A stretch of DNA of 64,000 bases, from NCBI RefSeq assembly GCF_024623785.1, contig NZ_JANKBZ010000042.1, positions 22,472-86,471 on the forward strand, given 5' to 3'. This stretch comes from Archangium lipolyticum. GTDB lineage: Bacteria > Myxococcota > Myxococcia > Myxococcales > Myxococcaceae. A model generated the notes under the pieces. The model was not told the origin of the DNA, did not search any database, and saw only the letters and a program-made list of their open reading frames with translations. A program made the position numbers and the translations under genes. Within the stretch, counting starts at the first letter, position 1. Every line of letters starts with the position of its first letter. Of the stretch, positions 19,862-27,195 are shown piece after piece.

Positions 19862-19923
19862 CCAGGGCCTATCAGCCAGATGGAAACGTTGTCTTGGCGT
19901 TATGAGGCCCTGGCGCACATCCT
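19862..19923 (+). promoter_or_regulatory. Leader hairpin upstream of the metal transporter gene
   Basis: Perfect 9-bp inverted arms CCAGGGCCT (19862-19870) and AGGCCCTGG (19915-19923) enclose 44 nt of lower-GC sequence, ending 52 nt before the transporter start. This could be a structured leader RNA, possibly a metal- or cofactor-responsive element, but I could not match it to a known riboswitch class. Confidence 0.35.
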
Positions 19924-19975
19924 GATTGCACAGAGGCCGACGTGTGTGGGCCGCTGGTGCATCAGGAGGAAGGCC

Positions 19976-20587
19976 ATGGTCGCGGCACTTGCTGGATTGG
20001 GATCGGGAGCGCTTCACGCCATCTCGGGACCGGATCACCTGCTGAGCCTGGCCCCTCTCTCCCTGGGCATCCGCCGGAAGGCCTGGCGCGTGGGGCTGGT
20101 GTGGGGGCTGGGGCATGCGCTGGGTACGCTTCTGTGTGTGGCAGCGGTGGCGGTGGTGGCCGCGGCGCTGCGGCTCGACATCCTGGCGACGTGGGGCGAG
20201 CGCCTGGCCGGGGCCGCGCTGGTGGTGACGGGGGGAGTGGGCCTGCGCCGTTGGCTGATCCGCCGCACACCGGGCAACGGAGCGGGCGCTTCGGACAAGG
20301 GCGCGGCGAGCACCTGGAGCGTGCTCTCCATCGGTCTCATCCACGGCCTGACGGGCGCGGCGGCGGTGCTGCTGCTGCTCCCGGCGGCGGTGTCCGCCTC
20401 GCGGATGTGGCAGGCGCTGTACCTCGGTGGCTTCGTGTTCGGCAGCACGCTGGCCATGGCGGCGCTGACGGCGGCCCTGGCGGCCGGCTCGAGCGCCATG
20501 CCGAAGCCCGATGCGCTGCTGCGGCATGTGCCGGGAGTGGCCTCGTTCGGTTCGGTGGTGCTCGGGAGCTGGTGGATGCTGGCGTGA
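19976..20587 (+). CDS. NicO/UreH-like nickel/cobalt transporter family protein
   Basis: A 203-residue membrane protein with about six hydrophobic helices. Family-like metal-binding motifs are HAISGPDHLLSLAPLSLG (a His-x5-Asp-His signature) near residue 15 and a second histidine motif GLIHGLTGAA near 125. These resemble the nickel/cobalt transporter (NicO/UreH-like) superfamily, which moves divalent metal ions across the inner membrane; the exact metal and direction are unknown. The ATG at 19976 is set by AGGAGGAAGG immediately upstream; the longer frame to 19880 lies in the hairpin leader and was not used. The gene is monocistronic, with a hairpin between its end and the convergent lipoprotein gene. 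Confidence 0.82.
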   Translation: MVAALAGLGSGALHAISGPDHLLSLAPLSLGIRRKAWRVGLVWGLGHALGTLLCVAAVAVVAAALRLDILATWGERLAGAALVVTGGVGLRRWLIRRTPGNGAGASDKGAASTWSVLSIGLIHGLTGAAAVLLLLPAAVSASRMWQALYLGGFVFGSTLAMAALTAALAAGSSAMPKPDALLRHVPGVASFGSVVLGSWWMLA

Positions 20588-20597
20588 GGCGGTCACA

Positions 20598-20642
20598 TCA
20601 CCCCGAGGAAGGCCGGAGTGGACCGGGTCTCCCTCGGGGTGA
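20598..20642. terminator. Hairpin between convergent genes
   Basis: Inverted arms TCACCCCGAG (20598-20607) and CTCGGGGTGA (20633-20642) form a perfect 10-bp stem between the convergent transporter and lipoprotein genes. There is no long T run, so it may act with Rho or simply protect transcript ends in both directions. Confidence 0.55.
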
Positions 20643-20684
20643 CGTCTGGCCTTCAGTGTTCGGCCCTCTTCCACGACGAACGGC

Positions 20685-21149
20685 CTAGTTGTTGACGGTG
20701 ACGTACAGAGCGTTGCCAGAATTCAGCGGGGCATTGTTGTGGACGTTGATGGGGGTGCTCTCGCAGGGCCCGTTCAGGACCACGGTCTGCCCCGGCGGGA
20801 CCGTCACCACCCTGTCCCACGCGTACCTCGGGCACCAGACGTGGGCCTGCACATCGACTCCGCTGACGTTGTTGATGAAGATCGGGGTCTGCCAGAACCA
20901 GTTGCTGGCGAAGGTCTTCGTCTCCTGCGGGTAGACGAAGTCGGAGGTGGCGAGGGCGTGGACGTCCGGCGCCTCGTCCTGCCCCTGGGCCTCGTCCGGC
21001 ACCTGGGGCTCGCCCTGCTGCTCCTGCGGAGCCGGCTGCTCGGTCGGCTCGGGCATGCCCTCGCCGCAGGCGCCCAGCAGGGAGGCGAAGGTCAGGAAGG
21101 TGAGTGCACGGAAGCAGGACCGCGGCGAGACAATGTCATTCTTCTTCAT
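20685..21149 (-). CDS. Small secreted lipoprotein of the ECF/CHAT regulon
   Basis: A 154-residue predicted lipoprotein. The ATG at 21149 gives a standard leader: basic MKKND, hydrophobic FRALTFLTFASLLGAC, lipobox LGAC with Cys28. A Pro/Glu/Gln-rich linker follows (about 30-62), then a compact domain of about 90 residues with two Cys (HVWCPRYAWD and NGPCESTP) that could form a disulfide. I recognise no family. AGGA lies 7 nt before the ATG. Upstream, at 21229-21255, sits an ECF promoter of the type found before four other genes of this locus, about 73 nt from the start to the predicted transcription start. Its small Cys-paired domain and lipid anchor suggest a surface or periplasmic effector or sensor. 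Confidence 0.82.
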   Translation of the reverse strand: MKKNDIVSPRSCFRALTFLTFASLLGACGEGMPEPTEQPAPQEQQGEPQVPDEAQGQDEAPDVHALATSDFVYPQETKTFASNWFWQTPIFINNVSGVDVQAHVWCPRYAWDRVVTVPPGQTVVLNGPCESTPINVHNNAPLNSGNALYVTVNN

Positions 21150-21228
21150 GAGTCGTTCCTGGGTTGGTGTTGTTGTGATTGCGAGCGCCGAGGACCGCTG
21201 TGCGACCTCATCCGGCAATCACATGAAG

Positions 21229-21255
21229 AAGACGTGGGGCTTCAGGATTGTTACC
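21229..21255 (-). promoter_or_regulatory. ECF-type promoter of the small lipoprotein gene
   Basis: On the minus strand: -35 GGTAACAA (21255-21248), 13-nt spacer, -10 CGTCTT (21234-21229). Identical spacing to the promoters at 25217, 26296, 26348 and 30154. An A-rich stretch lies just upstream of the -35, as an UP-like element would. Confidence 0.8.
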
Positions 21256-21294
21256 CACTTTTGTTTTCCGGGAGTGGCTTCCCGCGCCTCGCGC

Positions 21295-24200
21295 CTACTT
21301 CACCTGTTCCAGTCTGCTGTAGCTGGCGGTCAGGTCCCGCTTCAGCGTGGCATTCGTCGGGTCCGCTTCGGACAGCTCCCGGTTCAGCGCGAGCGACTTC
21401 TCGTAATGCCCGCGCGCCTCTTCGAGCCGGCCCTGCGCCCGAGCCACCTCTCCCAGTCTGTTGTAGTTGATGACCAGGCCCCGCTTCAGCGTGGCATTCG
21501 TCGGGTCCGCTTCGGACAGCTCCCGGCTCAGCTCGAGGTCCTTCGCGTAGTGCCTGCGCGCATCCTCGAGGTGGCCCTGCTCGTGAGCCACCTTCCCCAA
21601 CCTGCCGTAGTTGATGGCCAGGCCCCGTTTCAGTCTGGCATTCGTCGGATCCGCTTCGGACAGCTCCCGGCTCAGCGCGAGCGCCTTGCCGTACTGCTCG
21701 CGCGCCTCCGCGAGCTGGTCCTGGGCCTGTGCCACCTTTCCCAGCTTGCTGTAGCTGACGCTCAGGCCCCACTTCAGCGTGGCATTCGTCGGTTCCGCTT
21801 CGGACAGCTCCCGGCTCAGCGCGAGCGCCTTCTCGTAATGCTCGCGCGCCTCCGTGAGCTGATTCCGCGCCTGGGCCACTTCTCCCAGCTTGTCGTGGTT
21901 GACGGCCAGGGACCGCTTCAACGTGGCATTCGCCGGTTCCGCTTCGGACAGCTCCCGGCTCAGCGCGAGCGCCTTCTCGTAATGCCCGCGTGCCTCCGCG
22001 AGCTGGTCCTGCGCCTGCGCTACCTTTCCCAGCCTGTTGTAGCCGATGGTCAGGCCCTGCTTCAGCGTGGCGCTCGTCGGTTCCGCTTCGGACAGCTCCT
22101 GGCTCAGCGCGAGCGCCTTCTCGTAATGCCCGCGCGCCTCCGCGAGCTGGCCCTGGGTTTGAGCGACATCCCCCAGATTCGAGTGGATGACGGCGAGCTC
22201 CTGTTTGTAGATGGGCTCATCTGGATCGGACGCGAGCAGACGCTCGATGATCGCGAGTGCCCGGCCGTATTCCTCGCTCGCGCTCACCGTGTTCTCGTGG
22301 CTCATGGCCACATCACCTCGTTGCAGGTGATTGCGGATGCTCTCGAGCTGGATGTCGGGTTCGTCGGTCGCTTCCAGGCTCTTCAAGAGCCCCTCCACTC
22401 CCTGCAACAATTCCTTGCGCACGGCCGCCGTGCCAGCGATGGGCCCCAGCTTCTTGCTCGTGACGAAGTGGATCTGCCTGGCCAGGCTGACCGCCTCTTC
22501 CAGGCGGTGCACCGCCATGGCCCGCTGGCGCGAGGCATAGAGGGCCAGCCCCGCGAACACCACCATCCCCACCGCCAGCGCCGCGCCCACGCACCACTGC
22601 CGTCTCACCCTCCGCCGCTCCCGCGCCTCGCTGGCTTCCAGGAACTCCCTCACCGAGGCCGTCAGCTGTCCCAGGTGCTCGCTCCGGATGCTGCGCGCGT
22701 ACCCCAGCCGCGCCCCCGTCGCCAGGTACGACTCGCCCCGGTCCGCATCCTTCCGGTGCCCCTGCCAGGCCTCGGCCATGGCTTGCAGCTCGCGCCACTG
22801 GAGCAGCCGTTTCCGGTTCTCCTGGAGCCACTTTCGCAACCGCTCCCACCGGCGGATGAGTGCCTCGTGCGCAACCTCCACCCAGGCCCGGCCGCCGCCC
22901 TCCGTCTCGCTGCCCCGCGTCACCAGACGCTCGGCCACCACCTTCTCCAACACCCGATCGAGGGCGGCCCGCGCTTCCTTCTCCTCGGGCCACACCTCCT
23001 CCAGCCACGCCCTCCGCCGGCTGTCGGGTCTCGTCTCGTCTCCCAGCGACACCAGCTCCGCCAGCAGCCGCCTCACCTCCTGGCGCTCCTCCTCCCTCAG
23101 CGCCTCGTAGAGCCGCTCCGCCGTCTGGGTCAGGCTCCCCGCCACGCCATCCATCTCCTCGTAGGCCCGGTGCGTCAGCCTCCTGCCTTCCCGCCTCCGC
23201 CACAGCAGGTCCAGCGCATGCTCCAGCAGCGGCAGCGCTCCCGGCTCCTGCCCCACGTCCCCGCACAGCCGCTCCACCAGCCCCGCCTCCAGCTCCAACC
23301 CCACCGCGTGTGCCGGCTTCTCTATCGCCTCGGTCAGCTCCTCCGGGCTCATCTGGGCCACGAACAGCCGGTGCTCCTCGGCGTACACCACGGTGTCCAG
23401 TCGCGTCTGCTCATCCAGCACCACCTCTCCGCAACGCTCGAAGTGGTCCACCCGCAGCGTCACCACCACCACGCACCCCAACTCCGGCTCCCTGGCCAGC
23501 GCCCACACCGCCCTCATCAACGCCTGGCGCTCCTCGCTTCCCAGTTGTGTGAACACCTCCTCCAGCTGGTCCACCACCAGCAACAGCTTGCGCTCCGGAC
23601 GCGCCTGCCTCAGCCGCCGCACCTCCTCCACGACCTCCAGCAGGTTGGCGCTCTCGCCCGTCGGCGGCGTCTCGTGGTCCCACAGCCGGTGCAGCCGGTG
23701 TTGCAGCTCCAGCAGTGCGACGGAGCGTCCCTCCACCGCCGCCGGCCTGGTGCGCACCAGCTCGCCGGGCCTCACCACCACGGAGTCCCACTCCTCCCGT
23801 GGCAGTTGCGGCACCAGCCCGGCCATCACCACCGAGGACTTACCGGCCCCCGAGGCCCCAGCCACCACCTGGAAGCGTGGCCGCTGGCCTCGAGCCGCTT
23901 GAGTCACCCGCCCCAGCAGCTTCGCCTCCAGCCGGCCCCGCCCGAAGAAGAAGCGCCTGTCCTTCGGCCCGAAGGCCAGCAGGCCGCGGTAGGGCCGCAG
24001 CACCACCGGCCTCAAGTCCGCCTCTCCCTCCCGGCGCGCGTACAGCTGCAGTGAGGCCCAGTCGAAGCCCTTCGTCTCCACCCTCAGCCGGCGCCGTACC
24101 GCCCCCAGCGCCTCCTCCAACGAGCTGGAGTCCACCAGCAGCTTCTCGTACAGCGTCTCGGCCAGCAGCACCGAGCCCTCCATCGACAACGGCAGCCGCG

Positions 24201-25185
24201 AGGCCACCACCATGTCGATGCCGGCCCTGTGCAGCTCCTGCGCCACGCTGCCCAGATAGCTGGCCAGCCTGCCGCCATCTCCGCCATGGCAGGCGCACAG
24301 CACCACCATGCGCAGCGTGTCCGCGTAGGGCGTCAGCACCGCCCCCAGCGCTACTCCGTCCACCAGCTCCCGGGTACCGCCCCTGGCCTCGGGCGCGTTC
24401 CACGCCAGCCCATGGTGGCCCGGGCCCGACGTCTCCAGGGGTGCTCCGTGGCAGAGCACGTGCAGCACGGACACCGGCTCCTGCGCTTCCCGGGCCTCCC
24501 TCAACTTCTTGTCCAGGCTCTCCAGCGACACCCTCGGGAGCACGTCTCTCCGCGAGTCGAAGGCGAAGCCTCCCTCCCGGCTGGCCTTCTCCAGCGCCCG
24601 CAGGTGCTTGTCCTCCGGCACGCCTCCCCCCGCCTCCGACCAGGCCAGGAGCACCCGTCCCTCGTGCGCCGCCTCCCCGCGAGCCCCTTCCTCCCGCTCG
24701 CCGGGCCACTCGTAGCGCAGCGTGCACCCCGGCACGTCCGCCAGGTGTCGCCCGCTACCCTCGAGTGTCACCAGCTCCCAGGGCAGCGAGTACAGCTCCG
24801 CCGCCGACGAGCGCATCACCAGCCGCAGCTGCCTTCCCTTCCAGCGCCCCTGCTCCAGCCGCTCCTCTTGTCCCCCCCAGTCCAGCACGTCCAGGAAGCG
24901 CCTCATCCGCTCCCCCAACCGTCTGGCGATCTCCCCGTCGGGTCTTCCCCCGGTCAGCGCCGCCAGGTCTCCCATCAGCTCCCCCCAAGGGAGGCTGGCG
25001 CGCTTCACTCCCCCCTCTCCTTCCCTCACCAGGTAGTCCCGTTGCCCCTGGTGGAAGTCATGGGCATCCTCGGGACTGTCCGCGCGTGACAGCTCCAGCA
25101 CCAGCTCGTAAGGGCCGGCCTCCGGCTCCCCGCGGTGGTCGGACTCGGGCCGTGGGCTCTCCGCCTCCAGGTGTGCTGCCCTCAT
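21295..25185 (-). CDS. CHAT protease-fold - STAND ATPase - membrane - TPR protein
   Basis: A 1296-residue multidomain protein. The N-terminal CHAT domain (about 40-370) has a caspase-fold dyad: His246 in VLHVLCHGA and Cys299 in VVLCACHGG. A STAND NTPase of the nSTAND1 kind follows, with Walker A GASGAGKSS (Lys449) and Walker B KLLLVVDQLEEVF. A hydrophobic helix at about 868-887 is preceded by RERRRVRRQ, so the N-terminal part should be cytoplasmic and the C-terminal TPRs periplasmic. The tail has six near-identical 48-residue TPR-like repeats. ATG 25185 is chosen because the ECF promoter at 25217-25243 excludes all earlier starts, and GAGGGGG lies 7-8 nt upstream. Such CHAT-STAND proteins are linked to protease-based defence or death signalling; substrate unknown. 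Confidence 0.93.
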   Translation of the reverse strand: MRAAHLEAESPRPESDHRGEPEAGPYELVLELSRADSPEDAHDFHQGQRDYLVREGEGGVKRASLPWGELMGDLAALTGGRPDGEIARRLGERMRRFLDVLDWGGQEERLEQGRWKGRQLRLVMRSSAAELYSLPWELVTLEGSGRHLADVPGCTLRYEWPGEREEGARGEAAHEGRVLLAWSEAGGGVPEDKHLRALEKASREGGFAFDSRRDVLPRVSLESLDKKLREAREAQEPVSVLHVLCHGAPLETSGPGHHGLAWNAPEARGGTRELVDGVALGAVLTPYADTLRMVVLCACHGGDGGRLASYLGSVAQELHRAGIDMVVASRLPLSMEGSVLLAETLYEKLLVDSSSLEEALGAVRRRLRVETKGFDWASLQLYARREGEADLRPVVLRPYRGLLAFGPKDRRFFFGRGRLEAKLLGRVTQAARGQRPRFQVVAGASGAGKSSVVMAGLVPQLPREEWDSVVVRPGELVRTRPAAVEGRSVALLELQHRLHRLWDHETPPTGESANLLEVVEEVRRLRQARPERKLLLVVDQLEEVFTQLGSEERQALMRAVWALAREPELGCVVVVTLRVDHFERCGEVVLDEQTRLDTVVYAEEHRLFVAQMSPEELTEAIEKPAHAVGLELEAGLVERLCGDVGQEPGALPLLEHALDLLWRRREGRRLTHRAYEEMDGVAGSLTQTAERLYEALREEERQEVRRLLAELVSLGDETRPDSRRRAWLEEVWPEEKEARAALDRVLEKVVAERLVTRGSETEGGGRAWVEVAHEALIRRWERLRKWLQENRKRLLQWRELQAMAEAWQGHRKDADRGESYLATGARLGYARSIRSEHLGQLTASVREFLEASEARERRRVRRQWCVGAALAVGMVVFAGLALYASRQRAMAVHRLEEAVSLARQIHFVTSKKLGPIAGTAAVRKELLQGVEGLLKSLEATDEPDIQLESIRNHLQRGDVAMSHENTVSASEEYGRALAIIERLLASDPDEPIYKQELAVIHSNLGDVAQTQGQLAEARGHYEKALALSQELSEAEPTSATLKQGLTIGYNRLGKVAQAQDQLAEARGHYEKALALSRELSEAEPANATLKRSLAVNHDKLGEVAQARNQLTEAREHYEKALALSRELSEAEPTNATLKWGLSVSYSKLGKVAQAQDQLAEAREQYGKALALSRELSEADPTNARLKRGLAINYGRLGKVAHEQGHLEDARRHYAKDLELSRELSEADPTNATLKRGLVINYNRLGEVARAQGRLEEARGHYEKSLALNRELSEADPTNATLKRDLTASYSRLEQVK
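21298..22146 (-). repeat. Six tandem 144-bp coding repeats (48-residue TPR-like units)
   Basis: The 3' end of the CHAT-STAND gene consists of six adjacent 144-bp units, each encoding a variant of L-x-EAR-x-HYEKALAL and ELSEAEPTNATLK followed by LGKVAQAQ. High similarity between units at DNA level suggests recent expansion or homogenisation; copy number may vary between strains. A degenerate earlier unit precedes them. Confidence 0.88.
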
Positions 25186-25216
25186 GTGCAATCCCCCTCG
25201 CTTGCGTTCCTCGAAG

Positions 25217-25243
25217 AGGACGCACGGCGGCGGGATTGTTACC
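25217..25243 (-). promoter_or_regulatory. ECF-type promoter of the CHAT-STAND gene
   Basis: Minus strand: -35 GGTAACAA (25243-25236), 13-nt spacer, -10 CGTCCT (25222-25217). The predicted transcription start near 25210 leaves a 25-nt leader before ATG 25185 and rules out the in-frame codons further upstream as starts. Confidence 0.8.
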
Positions 25244-25298
25244 TGCACCCATTTCCCGTGGGTTTTCCGCCAGGCGGGCGGCCCACGTTGTTTCCAGC

Positions 25299-25352
25299 AC
25301 CGCTCCTGGCCCTCTCCCCCCCCCACGCTCATGTGAGAGGGCCAGGAGCGGT
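25299..25352 (-). terminator. Strong stem-loop after the lectin lipoprotein gene
   Basis: Perfect 18-bp arms ACCGCTCCTGGCCCTCTC (25299-25316) and GAGAGGGCCAGGAGCGGT (25335-25352) just beyond the lectin gene's stop. A short loop gives a very stable hairpin. The stem separates the lectin transcript from the CHAT-STAND promoter at 25217-25243. Confidence 0.75.
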
Positions 25353-25356
25353 TTAC

Positions 25357-26226
25357 TCAGTAATTGAAGGCCACCGTGCCTCCGCAGCTGGTGTAGCCGT
25401 AGCAGCCGGCCTGCAGGGTGTACGTGCCCGACACCGGGACGACGATGGAGATGTTGGACAGCAGGCCGCACGGCCCGCCGGCATTATCGTTGCTGGCGAT
25501 CTCCTTCCCGGTCGGGTTGTTGAGGCGCAGGTAGGTGTCGCCAGAGCCGGAAGAGCCCGGCACGCCGCAGGTGCCGGCCGTGAAGACCTGCCCGGCAAAC
25601 AGGTGGAGCGAGTGGTTGAAAGTGTTGACCTTGGCGTTATCGGTGTTCGAGGCGCTGTAGGAGAAGCTGCCCCGGTTGACCGTGGGCACCGGATTCCGCT
25701 CGCAGATGAAGGAGAACGCATGGTTGCACGACCAGTCGTTCCAGGTATCGGAGTAGTAGTTGTAGGCTGGATCGCCGAGGCGATCGGCAGCGCAGTCCTC
25801 CGCGTTCTGCCAGTTGTCGGGCTGGCCAGGGTCCCAGTTCGTGTACGAGGACGAGCCGTTGGCCCAGACCCAAGCCCCCTCGATGCCCTTGTCGTTGAAG
25901 CCAATCCACCAGTTGTACGACCCCCGGGCGGCCTCCTGGGTCTGGAGGAAGGACTCCTCGGAGGCATCGTTGATGGTCACCAGTGAGTAGCCACCGGCGA
26001 GCTGGCAGTAGGTCTGCGCTTCGTCCCAGGTCTTGGGCGTGCTGACGAACAGGTAGTCGTGCCCGCCGTAGGAGATGGCGCTCTCGGTGACACCCACGTC
26101 CTCCATCGCGGCCCGCCTGGCCTCGGACTCCGCTTCCACCGGCTCCACACCGCAGCCGATGACCGGCACCGCCACGAGAACGAGCATGCCCAGCTTGGAG
26201 AACATCCCAGACAGATTCCGCTTCAT
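25357..26226 (-). CDS. C-type lectin-domain lipoprotein with PPC-like C-terminus
   Basis: A 289-residue predicted lipoprotein with a leader ending in lipobox VIGC (Cys25). Residues about 52-177 form a C-type lectin-like domain: GHDYLFVSTPKTWDEAQTYC, WWIGFNDKGIEGAWVW, the QPD motif at 135-137 (in other CTLDs associated with galactose-type sugar binding), WND at 162-164 and a closing SFICER. Residues about 190-289 resemble a bacterial pre-peptidase C-terminal (PPC) beta-sandwich with paired Cys. The lectin domain suggests binding of glycans on another cell or the cell's own envelope; sugar specificity is inferred. An ECF promoter at 26296-26322 faces the sigma factor's promoter. Confidence 0.88.
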   Translation of the reverse strand: MKRNLSGMFSKLGMLVLVAVPVIGCGVEPVEAESEARRAAMEDVGVTESAISYGGHDYLFVSTPKTWDEAQTYCQLAGGYSLVTINDASEESFLQTQEAARGSYNWWIGFNDKGIEGAWVWANGSSSYTNWDPGQPDNWQNAEDCAADRLGDPAYNYYSDTWNDWSCNHAFSFICERNPVPTVNRGSFSYSASNTDNAKVNTFNHSLHLFAGQVFTAGTCGVPGSSGSGDTYLRLNNPTGKEIASNDNAGGPCGLLSNISIVVPVSGTYTLQAGCYGYTSCGGTVAFNY

Positions 26227-26295
26227 GTTACCCCCCAGATGTCAGTGATGGGTTCGCCGGGGCCGTTCGTTTGGAATCACCGCCCCCGCGAGGAA

Positions 26296-26322
26296 AAGAC
26301 GCGAGGGGGCTGGTTTGTTACC
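26296..26322 (-). promoter_or_regulatory. ECF-type promoter of the lectin lipoprotein gene
   Basis: Minus strand: -35 GGTAACAA (26322-26315), 13-nt spacer, -10 CGTCTT (26301-26296). It forms a divergent pair with the sigma-factor promoter at 26348-26374; the two are arms of an inverted repeat. Confidence 0.82.
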
Positions 26323-26347
26323 CGTGGCGTCCACCGTCGGCGGCGCG

Positions 26348-26374
26348 GGTAACAAATCCCTCCCTTCGCGTCTT
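26348..26374 (+). promoter_or_regulatory. ECF-type promoter of the sigma-factor operon
   Basis: Plus strand: -35 GGTAACAA (26348-26355), 13-nt spacer, -10 CGTCTT (26369-26374). It would drive the sigma factor and its CHAT partner, an autoregulatory arrangement common to ECF sigma factors. Confidence 0.82.
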
Positions 26375-26487
26375 GCCGGAGCGGGGAGGACACGCGGTCC
26401 TCCCCCTGGCTCCTTCGAACGAGACGATTGATGCGGCTCCTGGCTCCTCCACGGTCATGTGATCCCGAGGCCCACGAAGCACCCTCG

Positions 26488-27195
26488 ATGAACGCGGCGC
26501 GCACTCTCGGTGAGGCCCGGCAACCGGACGTCCCCCCGTCGTGGGGCCAGACCGAGCCGGACGGACCCTCCCCAACAGGTGGGGCCCGTGTCATAAAGCT
26601 GCCTGTTCGTCCCCGTGAGCAGGACCCGGGGCGACGAAGGGGGCCACCACAGCCAATGGACAAGGCGAAGAGCGAGCAACGAGCCGGGGAGTTCGCCACG
26701 CGGTATCGAGCCTGGCTGCTTGCCCAGGCCCACAACCTCTGCCGCAATGCCACCGACGCGGAGGACCTCGTGCAGGACGCCCTGCTGCGATTCATCCAGA
26801 CCTTCGGCCAGTTGGAGGCGCTCCCCAACGAGCGCAGCTGCGAGGCCTGGCTGGTCACCACCCTGACCCATCTCTTCTACGACCAGTGCCGCAGGCGGCG
26901 GGTGCAGGCCCAGGGCGCGAAGGATCCCCACCTGAGCAACGAGGTGGTGGTGGCGCATGAGCCCGACTCCCGGCCCGTCTATGACTCGCTCACGGACGCG
27001 CAGTTCTCCGAGGCCCTCCAGACGTTGAGCCCGAAGATTCGCGCCACGTTCGAGTTGCACGCGGCCGGGAAGAAATACCAGGACATCGCTCGTTCCCTCG
27101 GCATTCCGGTGGGCACGGTCTCCAAGCGGCTGCACGATGCCCGCGCCAGATTGCGCGAGTTCCTCCTGCGGCACATCCAATCCGGAGTGAACTGA
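26488..27195 (+). CDS. ECF-type RNA polymerase sigma factor
   Basis: An extracytoplasmic-function sigma factor of about 235 residues (or 179 if ATG 26656 is used). Region 2 reads AQAHNLCRNATDAEDLVQDALLRFIQTF; region 4 reads LSPKIRATFELHAAGKKYQDIARSLGIPVGTVSKRLHDARARL, a standard helix-turn-helix for the -35 box. The start is uncertain: ATG 26488 gives a leader of about 107 nt from the predicted transcription start, in line with the short leaders of its sister promoters. ATG 26656 has AAGGGGG at a rather long distance and gives the usual ECF size. The stop overlaps the start of the CHAT anti-sigma gene by one base. It is the obvious candidate to recognise the five GGTAACAA/CGTYYT promoters here. 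Confidence 0.92.
   Translation: MNAARTLGEARQPDVPPSWGQTEPDGPSPTGGARVIKLPVRPREQDPGRRRGPPQPMDKAKSEQRAGEFATRYRAWLLAQAHNLCRNATDAEDLVQDALLRFIQTFGQLEALPNERSCEAWLVTTLTHLFYDQCRRRRVQAQGAKDPHLSNEVVVAHEPDSRPVYDSLTDAQFSEALQTLSPKIRATFELHAAGKKYQDIARSLGIPVGTVSKRLHDARARLREFLLRHIQSGVN

Noticed and set aside
21298..22146. CRISPR array
   Set aside because: The 144-bp units are in-frame TPR-coding repeats without unique spacers.
20947..24054. A 1035-codon plus-strand open frame opposite the CHAT-STAND gene
   Set aside because: Repetitive Arg/Leu/Pro/Gln-rich text mirrors the TPR repeats on the other strand; no domain is seen.
25186..25332. Start of the CHAT-STAND protein at 25332
   Set aside because: The upstream codons cross the ECF promoter and have no domain content; ATG 25185 has a good ribosome site.
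26296..26374. Intrinsic terminator
   Set aside because: The inverted repeat is explained better by two facing ECF promoters with identical spacing, and there is no T run.
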